NCBI GenBank assembly: GCA_934293835.1
Contig: CAKQZO010000032.1
Coordinates: 1-14,192 of the forward strand
Direction of reading: 5' to 3'
DNA: 14,192 nucleotides
Source of the DNA: an uncultured Lacticaseibacillus sp.
GTDB taxonomy: Bacteria; Bacillota; Bacilli; Lactobacillales; Lactobacillaceae
This document shows, one piece after another, positions 6,365-12,873 of this stretch. The notes under the pieces are model-generated. The model saw only the letters and a list, made by a program, of their open reading frames with translations. It made no database searches and was not told the DNA's origin. Position 1 is the first letter of the stretch. Every line of letters starts with the position of its first letter. The position numbers were made by a program, and so were the translations under genes.

Positions 6365-6387
6365 ACATGGTTGACGCCACACCATGT
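6365..6387. promoter_or_regulatory. Inverted repeat just before pucR-like gene, candidate regulator operator
   Basis: ACATGGT (6365-6371) is the exact reverse complement of ACCATGT (6381-6387), spacer 9. A smaller inverted repeat, AACCA-CA-TGGTT (6361-6372), overlaps its left arm. TTGACG (6371-6376) and GATATT (6394-6399) with a 17-nt spacer would be a promoter here, but its start point would fall in the ribosome site, so the true promoter may lie further left. The position suits autoregulation. Confidence 0.4.
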
Positions 6388-6414
6388 CGGTACGATATTA
6401 TTGGGGGATTGACG

Positions 6415-7884
6415 ATGCTAAGCGAAGACCTACTGAATCGACTCGCACAAACACTGACTATCAAGCGGTTGCCTGCGCCGAATGTCCCGCTCACTCGGGT
6501 ACAGGTCGCCGACGACACGCTCGCGGCTCCGAGCGCAGGGACCCTGTATCTCGATGTGGGGCCGCATCAGGTGACGCTGATTGTCTATGGGGGACAGAAG
6601 GCCTGGTGTCTGGGGACGGTCGCCTTGGCGGCAGGCGACAAGGTCATGCCATTAAGATTATTGGAAGCGATCGCCGCACTCCTCGGGCAAAAGCACGATC
6701 AGGCCGCGGTCACGCAACTGGCGATTGCGGCGATCACCGCCGATTTCGACACGACACTCGCGCAGGCCGCGGGGATGCTCAACAACCCCTTGCTGGTGTT
6801 GAGTCTCGATGGCCAACACATCTTGCGGGCCACCAATCAGGCGGTGGCGACTAACAGTCCGGTCGGGCGCTTCTTGGCGACGCACGTGCCGGCGCTTGAT
6901 CCGAAGAACTTCTACCACCATCTTTATCTGACCAATCCGAATCAGTCGCCAATTCCACTGTTGGTCACGCCGCTAGCCCATCACAACGACGCGCTGGGGT
7001 ATCTGGCGATGGCCGTATATGCCGCGCCTTTGACCGCCGAGCAGACGCGCCTGTTGCCGGTGTTGGGGCAGTTGGTCGCGAACGCCTGCGTGCAAGCGCA
7101 TGTGATCGAGCCGGCCGTCGCGGCGCGGGACCGGCTGGTGAACATGTTGTTGACGTCGCCGGTCGATGCCAATTTTGCCGCCCAGTTTCGCCTGCAAAAC
7201 GCGACCCTGCCGCAATCGATGGTGGTGATCCGGGCCTTTGCCGAAGGCCAGCAGAGCTTAGACGAACTCAAGGAGCGCCTGAAGTATCTGGCGACGCCGA
7301 TGTTCACCCAGTTTTTGATCACGCGCCACCACCACCAATGCCTCGCGCTGGTCACCGTCAGCTTGCGCGAGTATCACAGTGCGCGTTTTCACCAGCAGCT
7401 GGCCAAGCTCGCTGTGCATGCGCGCTGTCGGCTGATCGTGTCTAACTTCTACACCCGCCCAGAAGATACAGTCGCGGCGAATGCGGTTTGTGGGCGGACA
7501 GCGAAGCTGAAGTCAACCAGCGCCGTCGTGTTTTGTGAGGATGCGTTTTTTGATTTGATGCTGACGCAGGTTCGAGACGGGGCGACGATCTTGCCGTTCT
7601 TCATCAACCCGGCCATTCAGGCGCTGAGCGCGCATGATGCGGCTTACCACACCGAACTGGTGTTGACGCTCAACGCGTATCTCAAGGCGACGTGTAACCA
7701 GGCGGAGTGCGCCGCGGCGATGTTCATCCATCCCAACACGTTGCGCAACCGCCTGGCGCGAATCCACGGCCTCACCGGCCTAGACCTCAAGGATGCCAAC
7801 ACGTGTTTCAAGTTGGCCGCCAGCTTCAAGGTCTCGCAATATCTCACCGCGCAACACCTGCGCAGCGACACTTATGTCGATTAG
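6415..7884 (+). CDS. PucR-family transcriptional regulator
   Basis: 489-residue regulator. The C-terminal PucR helix-turn-helix is clear: YLKATCNQAECAAAMFIHPN followed by TLRNRLARIHGLTGLDL, near residues 420-460, ending about 20 residues before the stop. The central part (from about 140, NNPLLVLSLDGQHILRATN) reads like a GAF/PAS-type sensory domain; the N terminus is not recognised. PucR-type proteins often activate catabolic genes in response to a pathway compound. The frame is open upstream, but GGGGG (6403-6407) seven bases before the ATG at 6415 marks this start. It is divergent from the fatty-acid operon across a 209-base region with a cre-like site and an inverted repeat, so it is the natural candidate for its specific regulator; a fatty-acid-derived ligand is a guess. 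Confidence 0.82.
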   Translation: MLSEDLLNRLAQTLTIKRLPAPNVPLTRVQVADDTLAAPSAGTLYLDVGPHQVTLIVYGGQKAWCLGTVALAAGDKVMPLRLLEAIAALLGQKHDQAAVTQLAIAAITADFDTTLAQAAGMLNNPLLVLSLDGQHILRATNQAVATNSPVGRFLATHVPALDPKNFYHHLYLTNPNQSPIPLLVTPLAHHNDALGYLAMAVYAAPLTAEQTRLLPVLGQLVANACVQAHVIEPAVAARDRLVNMLLTSPVDANFAAQFRLQNATLPQSMVVIRAFAEGQQSLDELKERLKYLATPMFTQFLITRHHHQCLALVTVSLREYHSARFHQQLAKLAVHARCRLIVSNFYTRPEDTVAANAVCGRTAKLKSTSAVVFCEDAFFDLMLTQVRDGATILPFFINPAIQALSAHDAAYHTELVLTLNAYLKATCNQAECAAAMFIHPNTLRNRLARIHGLTGLDLKDANTCFKLAASFKVSQYLTAQHLRSDTYVD

Positions 7885-7893
7885 GGGTAAAAT
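7865..7893 (+). promoter_or_regulatory. Possible internal promoter before the hydroxyacid dehydrogenase gene
   Basis: GCGACA (7865-7870) and TAAAAT (7888-7893) are 17 nt apart, four and five matches to consensus. It overlaps the end of the regulator gene. The dehydrogenase is only 33 bases away from the regulator and may simply be cotranscribed. Confidence 0.3.
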
Positions 7894-7917
7894 AAAGACA
7901 GAAGTGGAGGGAAGATG

Positions 7918-8865
7918 ATGGCAAAAATTGTGGTCGTCAATGGTGATGTCGTGAACTACGATCACCGCATGGATTGGGCCGAAATCGGCCAAGACGTGGC
8001 GGTATATGGGGATTCGACGCCCAAACAGTTGCTTCAGCGCGCAAAAGGCGCCGAAATCTTGGTGGTCAAAGAGCTACCGATGCCTGCGTCAGTGATCGAA
8101 CAGTTGCCTGCCAGTGTCAAGATGATCGTGGAGGCCGGGACCGGCTATAATAACTATGCCGCCGATGCCTTGAAGGCGCGTGGCATCGCCTTGACGAACA
8201 TTCCGGCGTATTCGACGGCCCGCGTGGCGCACACGGCAATCATGCTGATGCTGAACCTGGCGAGCTCGATGCAGACGCAACTGGCAATGCTTGCGCACGG
8301 CGACCATCGCAACTTCAGCGAGCATCTGTTAGTTAACCATATCGAGCTTAATGGGAAGACTTTGGGCGTTGTGGGTTTCGGCCACATTGGCCAGGCCATC
8401 ATCAAGGTCGCCCAGGTACTCGAGATGCAGATCCTGGTCGCAACGCGGACCCCGCGTGCCGATCGCGATGGGATCCACTTCACGGGTCTGCCGACGCTGT
8501 TGAAACGAAGCGATTTTGTCTCGCTGAACCTCCCATTGACGGCGCAGACCCACCACCTGATCAATGCGCAGACGCTGGCGCTGATGAAGCCAGAGGCGTT
8601 TTTGATCAACACCGCCCGCGGTGGTTTGGTCGATGAGGCGGCGTTGGTTGCGGCCTTGCAGGCCGGGAAGTTGGCCGGTGCCGGCCTAGACGTGCAAGAA
8701 GTTGAGCCGTTGCCAGATACCAGTCCCTTGTTCACCCTGCCGAATGTGATCGTGACCCCACACATGGGATGGCGTGGTCTGGAAACGCGCCAGCGGCTGG
8801 TCAAGCTTGTCGAAGCGAATATCGCGGCGTGGCAGGCGGGGACCCCGATCAACCGGGTGCTTTAA
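7918..8865 (+). CDS. D-2-hydroxyacid dehydrogenase, probably NADPH-preferring
   Basis: 315-residue cytosolic enzyme of the D-isomer-specific 2-hydroxyacid dehydrogenase family (2-oxo acid to D-2-hydroxy acid, such as glyoxylate, hydroxypyruvate or branched 2-oxo acids). Rossmann motif GFGHIG (153-158); catalytic R234 in NTARGG, E263 and H282 in PHMGW. At the end of the second Rossmann strand the usual aspartate of NAD enzymes is replaced by TRTPR (176-180), which points to NADP(H). Two ATGs adjoin (7915, 7918); GGAGGG (7906-7911) sits six bases before the second, so 7918 is preferred. It follows the regulator by 33 bases. The actual substrate cannot be read from the sequence; a link to the 2-oxo acids made by the lactate-oxidase-like enzyme is possible. 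Confidence 0.85.
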   Translation: MAKIVVVNGDVVNYDHRMDWAEIGQDVAVYGDSTPKQLLQRAKGAEILVVKELPMPASVIEQLPASVKMIVEAGTGYNNYAADALKARGIALTNIPAYSTARVAHTAIMLMLNLASSMQTQLAMLAHGDHRNFSEHLLVNHIELNGKTLGVVGFGHIGQAIIKVAQVLEMQILVATRTPRADRDGIHFTGLPTLLKRSDFVSLNLPLTAQTHHLINAQTLALMKPEAFLINTARGGLVDEAALVAALQAGKLAGAGLDVQEVEPLPDTSPLFTLPNVIVTPHMGWRGLETRQRLVKLVEANIAAWQAGTPINRVL

Positions 8866-8877
8866 TAGCGCTTCCAA
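8862..8877. promoter_or_regulatory. cre-like CcpA operator
   Basis: On the minus strand TTGGAAGCGCTATTAA fits the cre consensus at 15 of 16 positions and shares AAGCGCTATTA with the site before the fatty-acid operon. It overlaps the stop codon of the hydroxyacid dehydrogenase and lies 33 bases before the next start codon. On the plus strand an extended -10-like TGGTATCCT (8882-8890) with TTAATA (8862-8867) 17 bases upstream lies next to it, but its start point would coincide with the ribosome site. Confidence 0.5.
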
Positions 8878-8909
8878 AATGTGGTATCCTGAAGGCGGAG
8901 GTGGTCGTC

Positions 8910-9260
8910 ATGACAACATTGATGATGCAGACGCTGCAGCAACGGTTGGCGCAGGTCGCTGTACTGCCGCAACACGTGGTGCGCACCTTGCCTGCGGGAA
9001 AGGTGGTTGCTTATTGGGAGATGGCCAGCATCGGCATGCCGCATGTCAGCGCCCAGAAAGTGACCTTCACTGTCGACGGGACGGTGGCAGCGGTGGTGTC
9101 GATACCAGTGGCCGAAGCCTTGGCCGCTGCCAAATCGGCAGCTGGGCTGTTGCTTCAAGGCGAGGCGGAGGCCGGGGTCTATTTCGCCACTGCCGCTGGT
9201 GACATCGCGCTGGTTGCCAAGAAAGCATTGTGTCGCAGTGAAGATTGTCACTGCGGTTGA
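8910..9260 (+). CDS. Unrecognised 116-residue protein with a cysteine-rich C-terminal tail
   Basis: Not assigned to a family. The frame is open further upstream, but GGAGGTGG (8897-8904) places the start at the ATG at 8910. The sequence suggests a small alpha/beta cytosolic domain: helix (about 5-17), strands around VVRTLPAGKVVAYWEM and KVTFTVDGTVAAVVSIP, then an alanine-rich helix (AEALAAAKSAAGLLL) and a last strand pair. It ends in CRSEDCHCG, three cysteines plus a histidine in the last nine residues, a candidate metal or Fe-S site or redox tail. No signal peptide or convincing membrane helix. It is followed by its own terminator, so it is not part of the phosphonate operon; it may be cotranscribed with the dehydrogenase. 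Confidence 0.7.
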   Translation: MTTLMMQTLQQRLAQVAVLPQHVVRTLPAGKVVAYWEMASIGMPHVSAQKVTFTVDGTVAAVVSIPVAEALAAAKSAAGLLLQGEAEAGVYFATAAGDIALVAKKALCRSEDCHCG

Positions 9261-9270
9261 GCTTCTATAG

Positions 9271-9315
9271 AGTCGAGACGTTGCCCATTATGGTGGTAGC
9301 TGTCCCGGCTTTTTT
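9271..9315 (+). terminator. Intrinsic terminator before the phosphonate operon
   Basis: AGTCGAGAC (9271-9279) pairs with GTCCCGGCT (9302-9310), nine positions with one wobble and one mismatch, and six Ts follow (9310-9315). It separates the cysteine-tailed protein from the phn genes. Confidence 0.7.
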
Positions 9316-9457
9316 CGTGCGGTTGTATCGGGGCGATACCGGATCTTTACGCGACGGCGCGATTTTTTGCATAACCTTCACGAGTTGTTGCGGGGATTTT
9401 TACACGGTGTCTGTACACTAATGGTGTTGAATCGTCGTACATACTGGGGAGGTAATT
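9316..9457 (+). promoter_or_regulatory. Control region of the phosphonate operon with short palindromes
   Basis: Two ACAC/GTGT palindromes lie in tandem: ACACGGTGT (9402-9410) and ACACTAATGGTGT (9415-9427), their starts 13 bases apart. Further upstream GTATCG-GGG-CGATAC (9325-9339) is another inverted repeat. TACACT (9414-9419) could be a -10 box, but no good -35 hexamer stands 16-18 bases before it. The TTTACA/TGTACA units recall PhoP-type boxes, but the 13-base period differs from the usual 11, so the regulator stays unknown. GGGAGG precedes the first ATG. Confidence 0.4.
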
Positions 9458-10483
9458 ATGTTGAAGCTAAACCGCAAGCGCGTCTTGGCCACCATGGTCG
9501 CAGCAGGATTGTTAACAACGGTCGCCGGGTGCAGCAGCACGAGTGCCAAGGCCGATCACAGTTCCAAGCCGTTGACGGTGGTGTTCTTACCGTCAGAGTC
9601 CAGCAAGGAACTCACGCCTGTCCGCACGGCGATGCGTCAATTGATTCACAAGGCGATAGGGAAGCCCGTCAAGATTCAGACGACCACCGATTACAATGTC
9701 GCGATTCAGGCGCTGGCTTCCGGTAAGGCGCAGATCGGCTTGATGGGGCCCGATAGCTACATCGAGGCCCGCAAGCAAAACGCGGCCGTGAACCCGCTCG
9801 TGACCTATGCCGGCACTTCTGGCACGCTCAAAGACGCGCACTATTATTCTTACTTGATGGTGCCTAAGGCGAAGGCGGCGGCCTACAAGGTGAACGGGCA
9901 ATATTCACTGAAGACCCTCAAGAACAAGACCGTCTCGTTCGTCGCCGCCACCTCGACTTCAGGCTTCGCGGTGCCAGCCGGGGCGATCGCCAAGGCCAAT
10001 GATGTGAAGCTGACCGCGTTGCAGCAAGGGGGTCCGTTCTTCAAGAAGGTCTTGTATGGCCAATCGCATCCGGGCTCTGCGGTCAACTTGTTCAACGGCG
10101 ACGCCGAGGTGGCCGCGTTCGACGATATCGATGTGACGCAATACGGCACGTTGATCGGCGACAAGGCCAAGCCTGGTGTGGTCTTCAAGATCAAGGCCGA
10201 TGCCCCAGCGCCGTTGGCCACCGCGCGGAATCAAGAAAGTGTCGCGATCGCGGCCGCCCAGGTACAAAACGAGCCGCTGGCCGTCAACACGAAGGCGGTC
10301 TCTAAGGCCGACCGCGCCAAGCTGATCAAGGCACTGACCGCCGAGAAGACGATGAAGAACCCGGCGTTCTTCAGCCGTCCAGAGGCCAAGGTGCCGGGGT
10401 TATTCACCCAAACCGGCAAGGTGCATTTCATTCCAGTCACGGACCGGTGGTACGCGCCGACGCATCAGGTGTTGGGTAAGTAA
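9458..10483 (+). CDS. phnD: Phosphonate ABC transporter substrate-binding lipoprotein
   Basis: 341-residue PhnD-type binding protein, anchored outside the membrane, that captures phosphonate (or phosphite/phosphate) for import. The N terminus is a lipoprotein signal: basic MLKLNRKR, hydrophobic stretch, lipobox VAGC with C25 as lipid anchor, then a Ser/Thr/Ala linker. Family features follow: PLTVVFLPSESSKELTPVRT at the start of the mature domain, GKAQIGLMGPDSYIEAR, and a SFVAATSTSGFAVPAG anion-binding loop. Context with a fused PhnX-PhnW enzyme downstream suggests 2-aminoethylphosphonate as ligand. First gene of the operon; strong GGGAGG ribosome site; own promoter region after a terminator. 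Confidence 0.88.
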   Translation: MLKLNRKRVLATMVAAGLLTTVAGCSSTSAKADHSSKPLTVVFLPSESSKELTPVRTAMRQLIHKAIGKPVKIQTTTDYNVAIQALASGKAQIGLMGPDSYIEARKQNAAVNPLVTYAGTSGTLKDAHYYSYLMVPKAKAAAYKVNGQYSLKTLKNKTVSFVAATSTSGFAVPAGAIAKANDVKLTALQQGGPFFKKVLYGQSHPGSAVNLFNGDAEVAAFDDIDVTQYGTLIGDKAKPGVVFKIKADAPAPLATARNQESVAIAAAQVQNEPLAVNTKAVSKADRAKLIKALTAEKTMKNPAFFSRPEAKVPGLFTQTGKVHFIPVTDRWYAPTHQVLGK

Positions 10484-10493
10484 TGGAGGGGCT

Positions 10494-11225
10494 ATGTTAG
10501 TTGTTGAAGCGCTTTGCAAACAGTACCGGCCGGACAAGCCGTCGCTGCAAGGGGTCAGTTTCCAGGCGGCGCCGGGGACGATTACTGCGGTGATCGGCCC
10601 GTCTGGTGCCGGGAAGACGACCTTGTTGCGCAGTCTCAATCAGTTGCTCAAAGACGACAGTGGCGCGGTCTGGTTAGACGACCAAGACCTGCGGCAGTTA
10701 TCGAAGAAGCAGTTGCAGCAGGCCCGCCGCGACATCGGGATGATTTTCCAGAATTACAACTTGATCGATCCGTTGACGGTGATCGAAAACGTCTTGCACG
10801 GCTGCCTCGGCCGGCAATCGTCGCTGGCGGGGATGCTGGCGTTGTACTCGCCGGCGCAGCGGGCAGAGGCCATGGCGCTGATCAAAGAGATGGGACTTAC
10901 GGAGTTCGCCTATGTGGCCTGCAAACGCTTGTCAGGCGGCCAAAAGCAGCGCGTCGGAATCGCCCGAGCATTGATGCAACATCCCAAGATGATCTTGTGT
11001 GATGAGCCGATCGCCTCGCTCGACCCGAAAGCAGCGACGGTGGTGATGACTAGCCTGCGACGATTGGCCGACGATAAGGGCTTGATCGTCATCGTGAACC
11101 TGCATCAAGTTGAGGTCGCCTGCGACTATGCCGATCATATTGTGGCCTTGAACCATGGCCAGAAGGTGTTTGACGGGGCGCCGGCGCAGTTGTCTGCCGC
11201 CCAGATTCAGGCGATCTATCGATGA
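10494..11225 (+). CDS. phnC: Phosphonate ABC transporter ATP-binding protein
   Basis: 243-residue ATPase that powers phosphonate import on the inner face of the membrane. Walker A GPSGAGKTT (35-43), Q-loop Q86 (IFQNYNLID), signature LSGGQKQR (146-153), Walker B MILCDEP (166-172) and H-loop H204 are all intact. The stretch HGCLGRQSSLAGMLALYSPA after the Q-loop is typical of PhnC. It starts 10 bases after phnD with GGAGGGG before the ATG, and its stop codon overlaps the leader of the first permease gene, indicating translational coupling. Confidence 0.92.
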   Translation: MLVVEALCKQYRPDKPSLQGVSFQAAPGTITAVIGPSGAGKTTLLRSLNQLLKDDSGAVWLDDQDLRQLSKKQLQQARRDIGMIFQNYNLIDPLTVIENVLHGCLGRQSSLAGMLALYSPAQRAEAMALIKEMGLTEFAYVACKRLSGGQKQRVGIARALMQHPKMILCDEPIASLDPKAATVVMTSLRRLADDKGLIVIVNLHQVEVACDYADHIVALNHGQKVFDGAPAQLSAAQIQAIYR

Positions 11226-11236
11226 AAGGAGTGGCG

Positions 11237-12028
11237 ATGACGCAAGCAAATTTCTTCCGGCGCAAGCAGTTGCTGACGTTGGCGACACTGATCGTCATCG
11301 GCGGATTGTACCTAGTGGCCAGCATCGGGCTGGGGTTTGATCAAGGGGCCCTTTTGCAGGTGGGCACCGGCTTTGTCTGGATGGCCCAGAATTTCTGGCC
11401 GACCCCTGCGGCCTTGGCCGCCTTGGGGACGATCTTGTATCAGCTGTGGCGAACGCTGGTGATTGCCACCGCCGCGGCCGGTGCGGCCGGCGGGCTGAGT
11501 TTGGTCTTGGCGATGCTTGGCGCGACGAATCTCGGCAAGCGGCCGGTGATGTTGACGATCGGGATCCGCGGGCTGGCCTCGGTGTTGCGCAATATCCCGA
11601 TCATCGCCTGGGCGCTGATCTTGCTATTCTCGTTCAAGCAAAACGAGCTGACCGGGTTCTTGGCCTTATTCTTGATGAATCTCGGCTTCTTGACCCGCGC
11701 GTTTGTCGAAACGATCGAGGACTTTGACGCCGGGAAGCTCGAGGCCTTAGTGGCGACTGGAGCCAGCCCTGCCCAGGCGCTTGTCCACGGCCTGCTGCCT
11801 GAAATCGCGGTACCGATCAGCGAATGGTTGTTGTACATGATCGAAAATAACCTGCGCGACGCAACGCTGGTCGGGTTGTTGACGGGTACCGGAATCGGCT
11901 TCTTGTTTGATCTATATTTTAAAAGCATCAATTATCCCGCCGCCGGCCTGGTGGTGATGACCTTGATCGTGCTTGTCATTACGCTGGAGCTGGTTTCGAA
12001 TTGGCTCGAAAGGAGGCTGACATGTTAG
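11237..12028 (+). CDS. phnE: Phosphonate ABC transporter permease, first of two
   Basis: 263-residue inner-membrane permease, PhnE family. An N-terminal membrane helix (about 11-32), further hydrophobic segments from about 60 onward, and the EAA-type cytoplasmic loop EALVATGASPAQALVHGLLPE that docks on the ATPase. An ATG at 11222 overlaps the phnC stop, but AAAGGAG (11225-11231) lies five bases before the ATG at 11237 and cannot serve the earlier one, so 11237 is chosen. Overlaps the next gene by seven bases. Confidence 0.88.
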   Translation: MTQANFFRRKQLLTLATLIVIGGLYLVASIGLGFDQGALLQVGTGFVWMAQNFWPTPAALAALGTILYQLWRTLVIATAAAGAAGGLSLVLAMLGATNLGKRPVMLTIGIRGLASVLRNIPIIAWALILLFSFKQNELTGFLALFLMNLGFLTRAFVETIEDFDAGKLEALVATGASPAQALVHGLLPEIAVPISEWLLYMIENNLRDATLVGLLTGTGIGFLFDLYFKSINYPAAGLVVMTLIVLVITLELVSNWLERRLTC

Positions 12029-12855
12029 AGACGCGGCTGGTCGAAACCCAAAAGCAACCGGTGCCGACTGTGCGGCCGAAGAATCGGCGCCGGACAACGC
12101 TACGCGGATTTGTCACCGGTCTGGTCATGGTGACCGGGTACGGGTTGGTGTCTGTCGTGCCCCATCATTTTGACCTGTGGGCGGCGATGCGTAGCTTCAT
12201 CAGCCATTTGCAGCTGATGTTCTTGCAACCGAACGTGGGCAACGACAGCTTAGGGAAGCTGGCGGCAGCGCTGGGCCAAAGCATCGCCCTGGCGCTGGTC
12301 ACCACCGTGTTAGGCGCAGGCTTGGGCTTGGTCGCCGGCGTGATGGCCGCCCAGAACCTGGCGCCCAGGCGCTTAGCGCTGGTGGTCAAAAGCGTGATGG
12401 CGTTCGTGCGCGCGATTCCGACGATCCTGTGGGTGTTGATCTATTCGGTGGCGTTGGGACTAGGCCCGAACGCCGCGGTGGTCGGGTTGACCTTCCACAG
12501 CATGGCGTATCTGGCCAAGGTCTACGCCAACACCTTCGAGGAGATCCCCCAACCGGCGATCGAGGCGCTGCGGGCCAGCGGCTGCGGCTTCATGCCGGTG
12601 CTGACTCAGGCGGTGTTCCCGTCGTTGGCGCCGCGCCTGTTGAGCTGGACGTTCATCCGCTTTGAGATCAATTTTGCCAATGCGGTAGTCGTCGGTGCGG
12701 CTGCCGGCGCCGGTGGCATCGGCTATCAGTTGTATGTTGCCAGCAACTTTTACTTCAACTTCCATGAAGTCGGCTTGATCGTCTATTATATTCTGGCGTT
12801 CGTCTTCGTTCTGGAAGTAGTCGGGACCCAATTACGCAAGCGATGCATCAAGTGA
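12022..12855 (+). CDS. phnE: Phosphonate ABC transporter permease, second of two
   Basis: 277-residue PhnE-family permease, partner of the preceding one; together they would form a heterodimeric channel. A basic 30-residue N terminus precedes the first membrane helix (FVTGLVMVTGYGLVSVV). The docking loop EALRASGCGFMPVLTQAVFP is present, and the AVVVGAAAGAGGIG segment is typical of the family. The frame is open from a TTG at 12001, but AGGAGG (12011-12016) fixes the ATG at 12022. Call it phnE2 if the first is phnE1. Confidence 0.88.
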   Translation: MLETRLVETQKQPVPTVRPKNRRRTTLRGFVTGLVMVTGYGLVSVVPHHFDLWAAMRSFISHLQLMFLQPNVGNDSLGKLAAALGQSIALALVTTVLGAGLGLVAGVMAAQNLAPRRLALVVKSVMAFVRAIPTILWVLIYSVALGLGPNAAVVGLTFHSMAYLAKVYANTFEEIPQPAIEALRASGCGFMPVLTQAVFPSLAPRLLSWTFIRFEINFANAVVVGAAAGAGGIGYQLYVASNFYFNFHEVGLIVYYILAFVFVLEVVGTQLRKRCIK

Positions 12856-12873
12856 TGCGATGAGGAGGAGCAT

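Noticed and set aside
8862..8890. Promoter TTAATA-17-TATCCT before the 116-residue protein
   Set aside because: Its start point would fall on the ribosome site, so it was noted only alongside the cre-like site and not listed separately.
9399..9441. PhoP box before phnD (TTTACA/TGTACA/CGTACA units)
   Set aside because: Spacing of 13 and 24 bases does not match the usual 11-base period of PhoP repeats.
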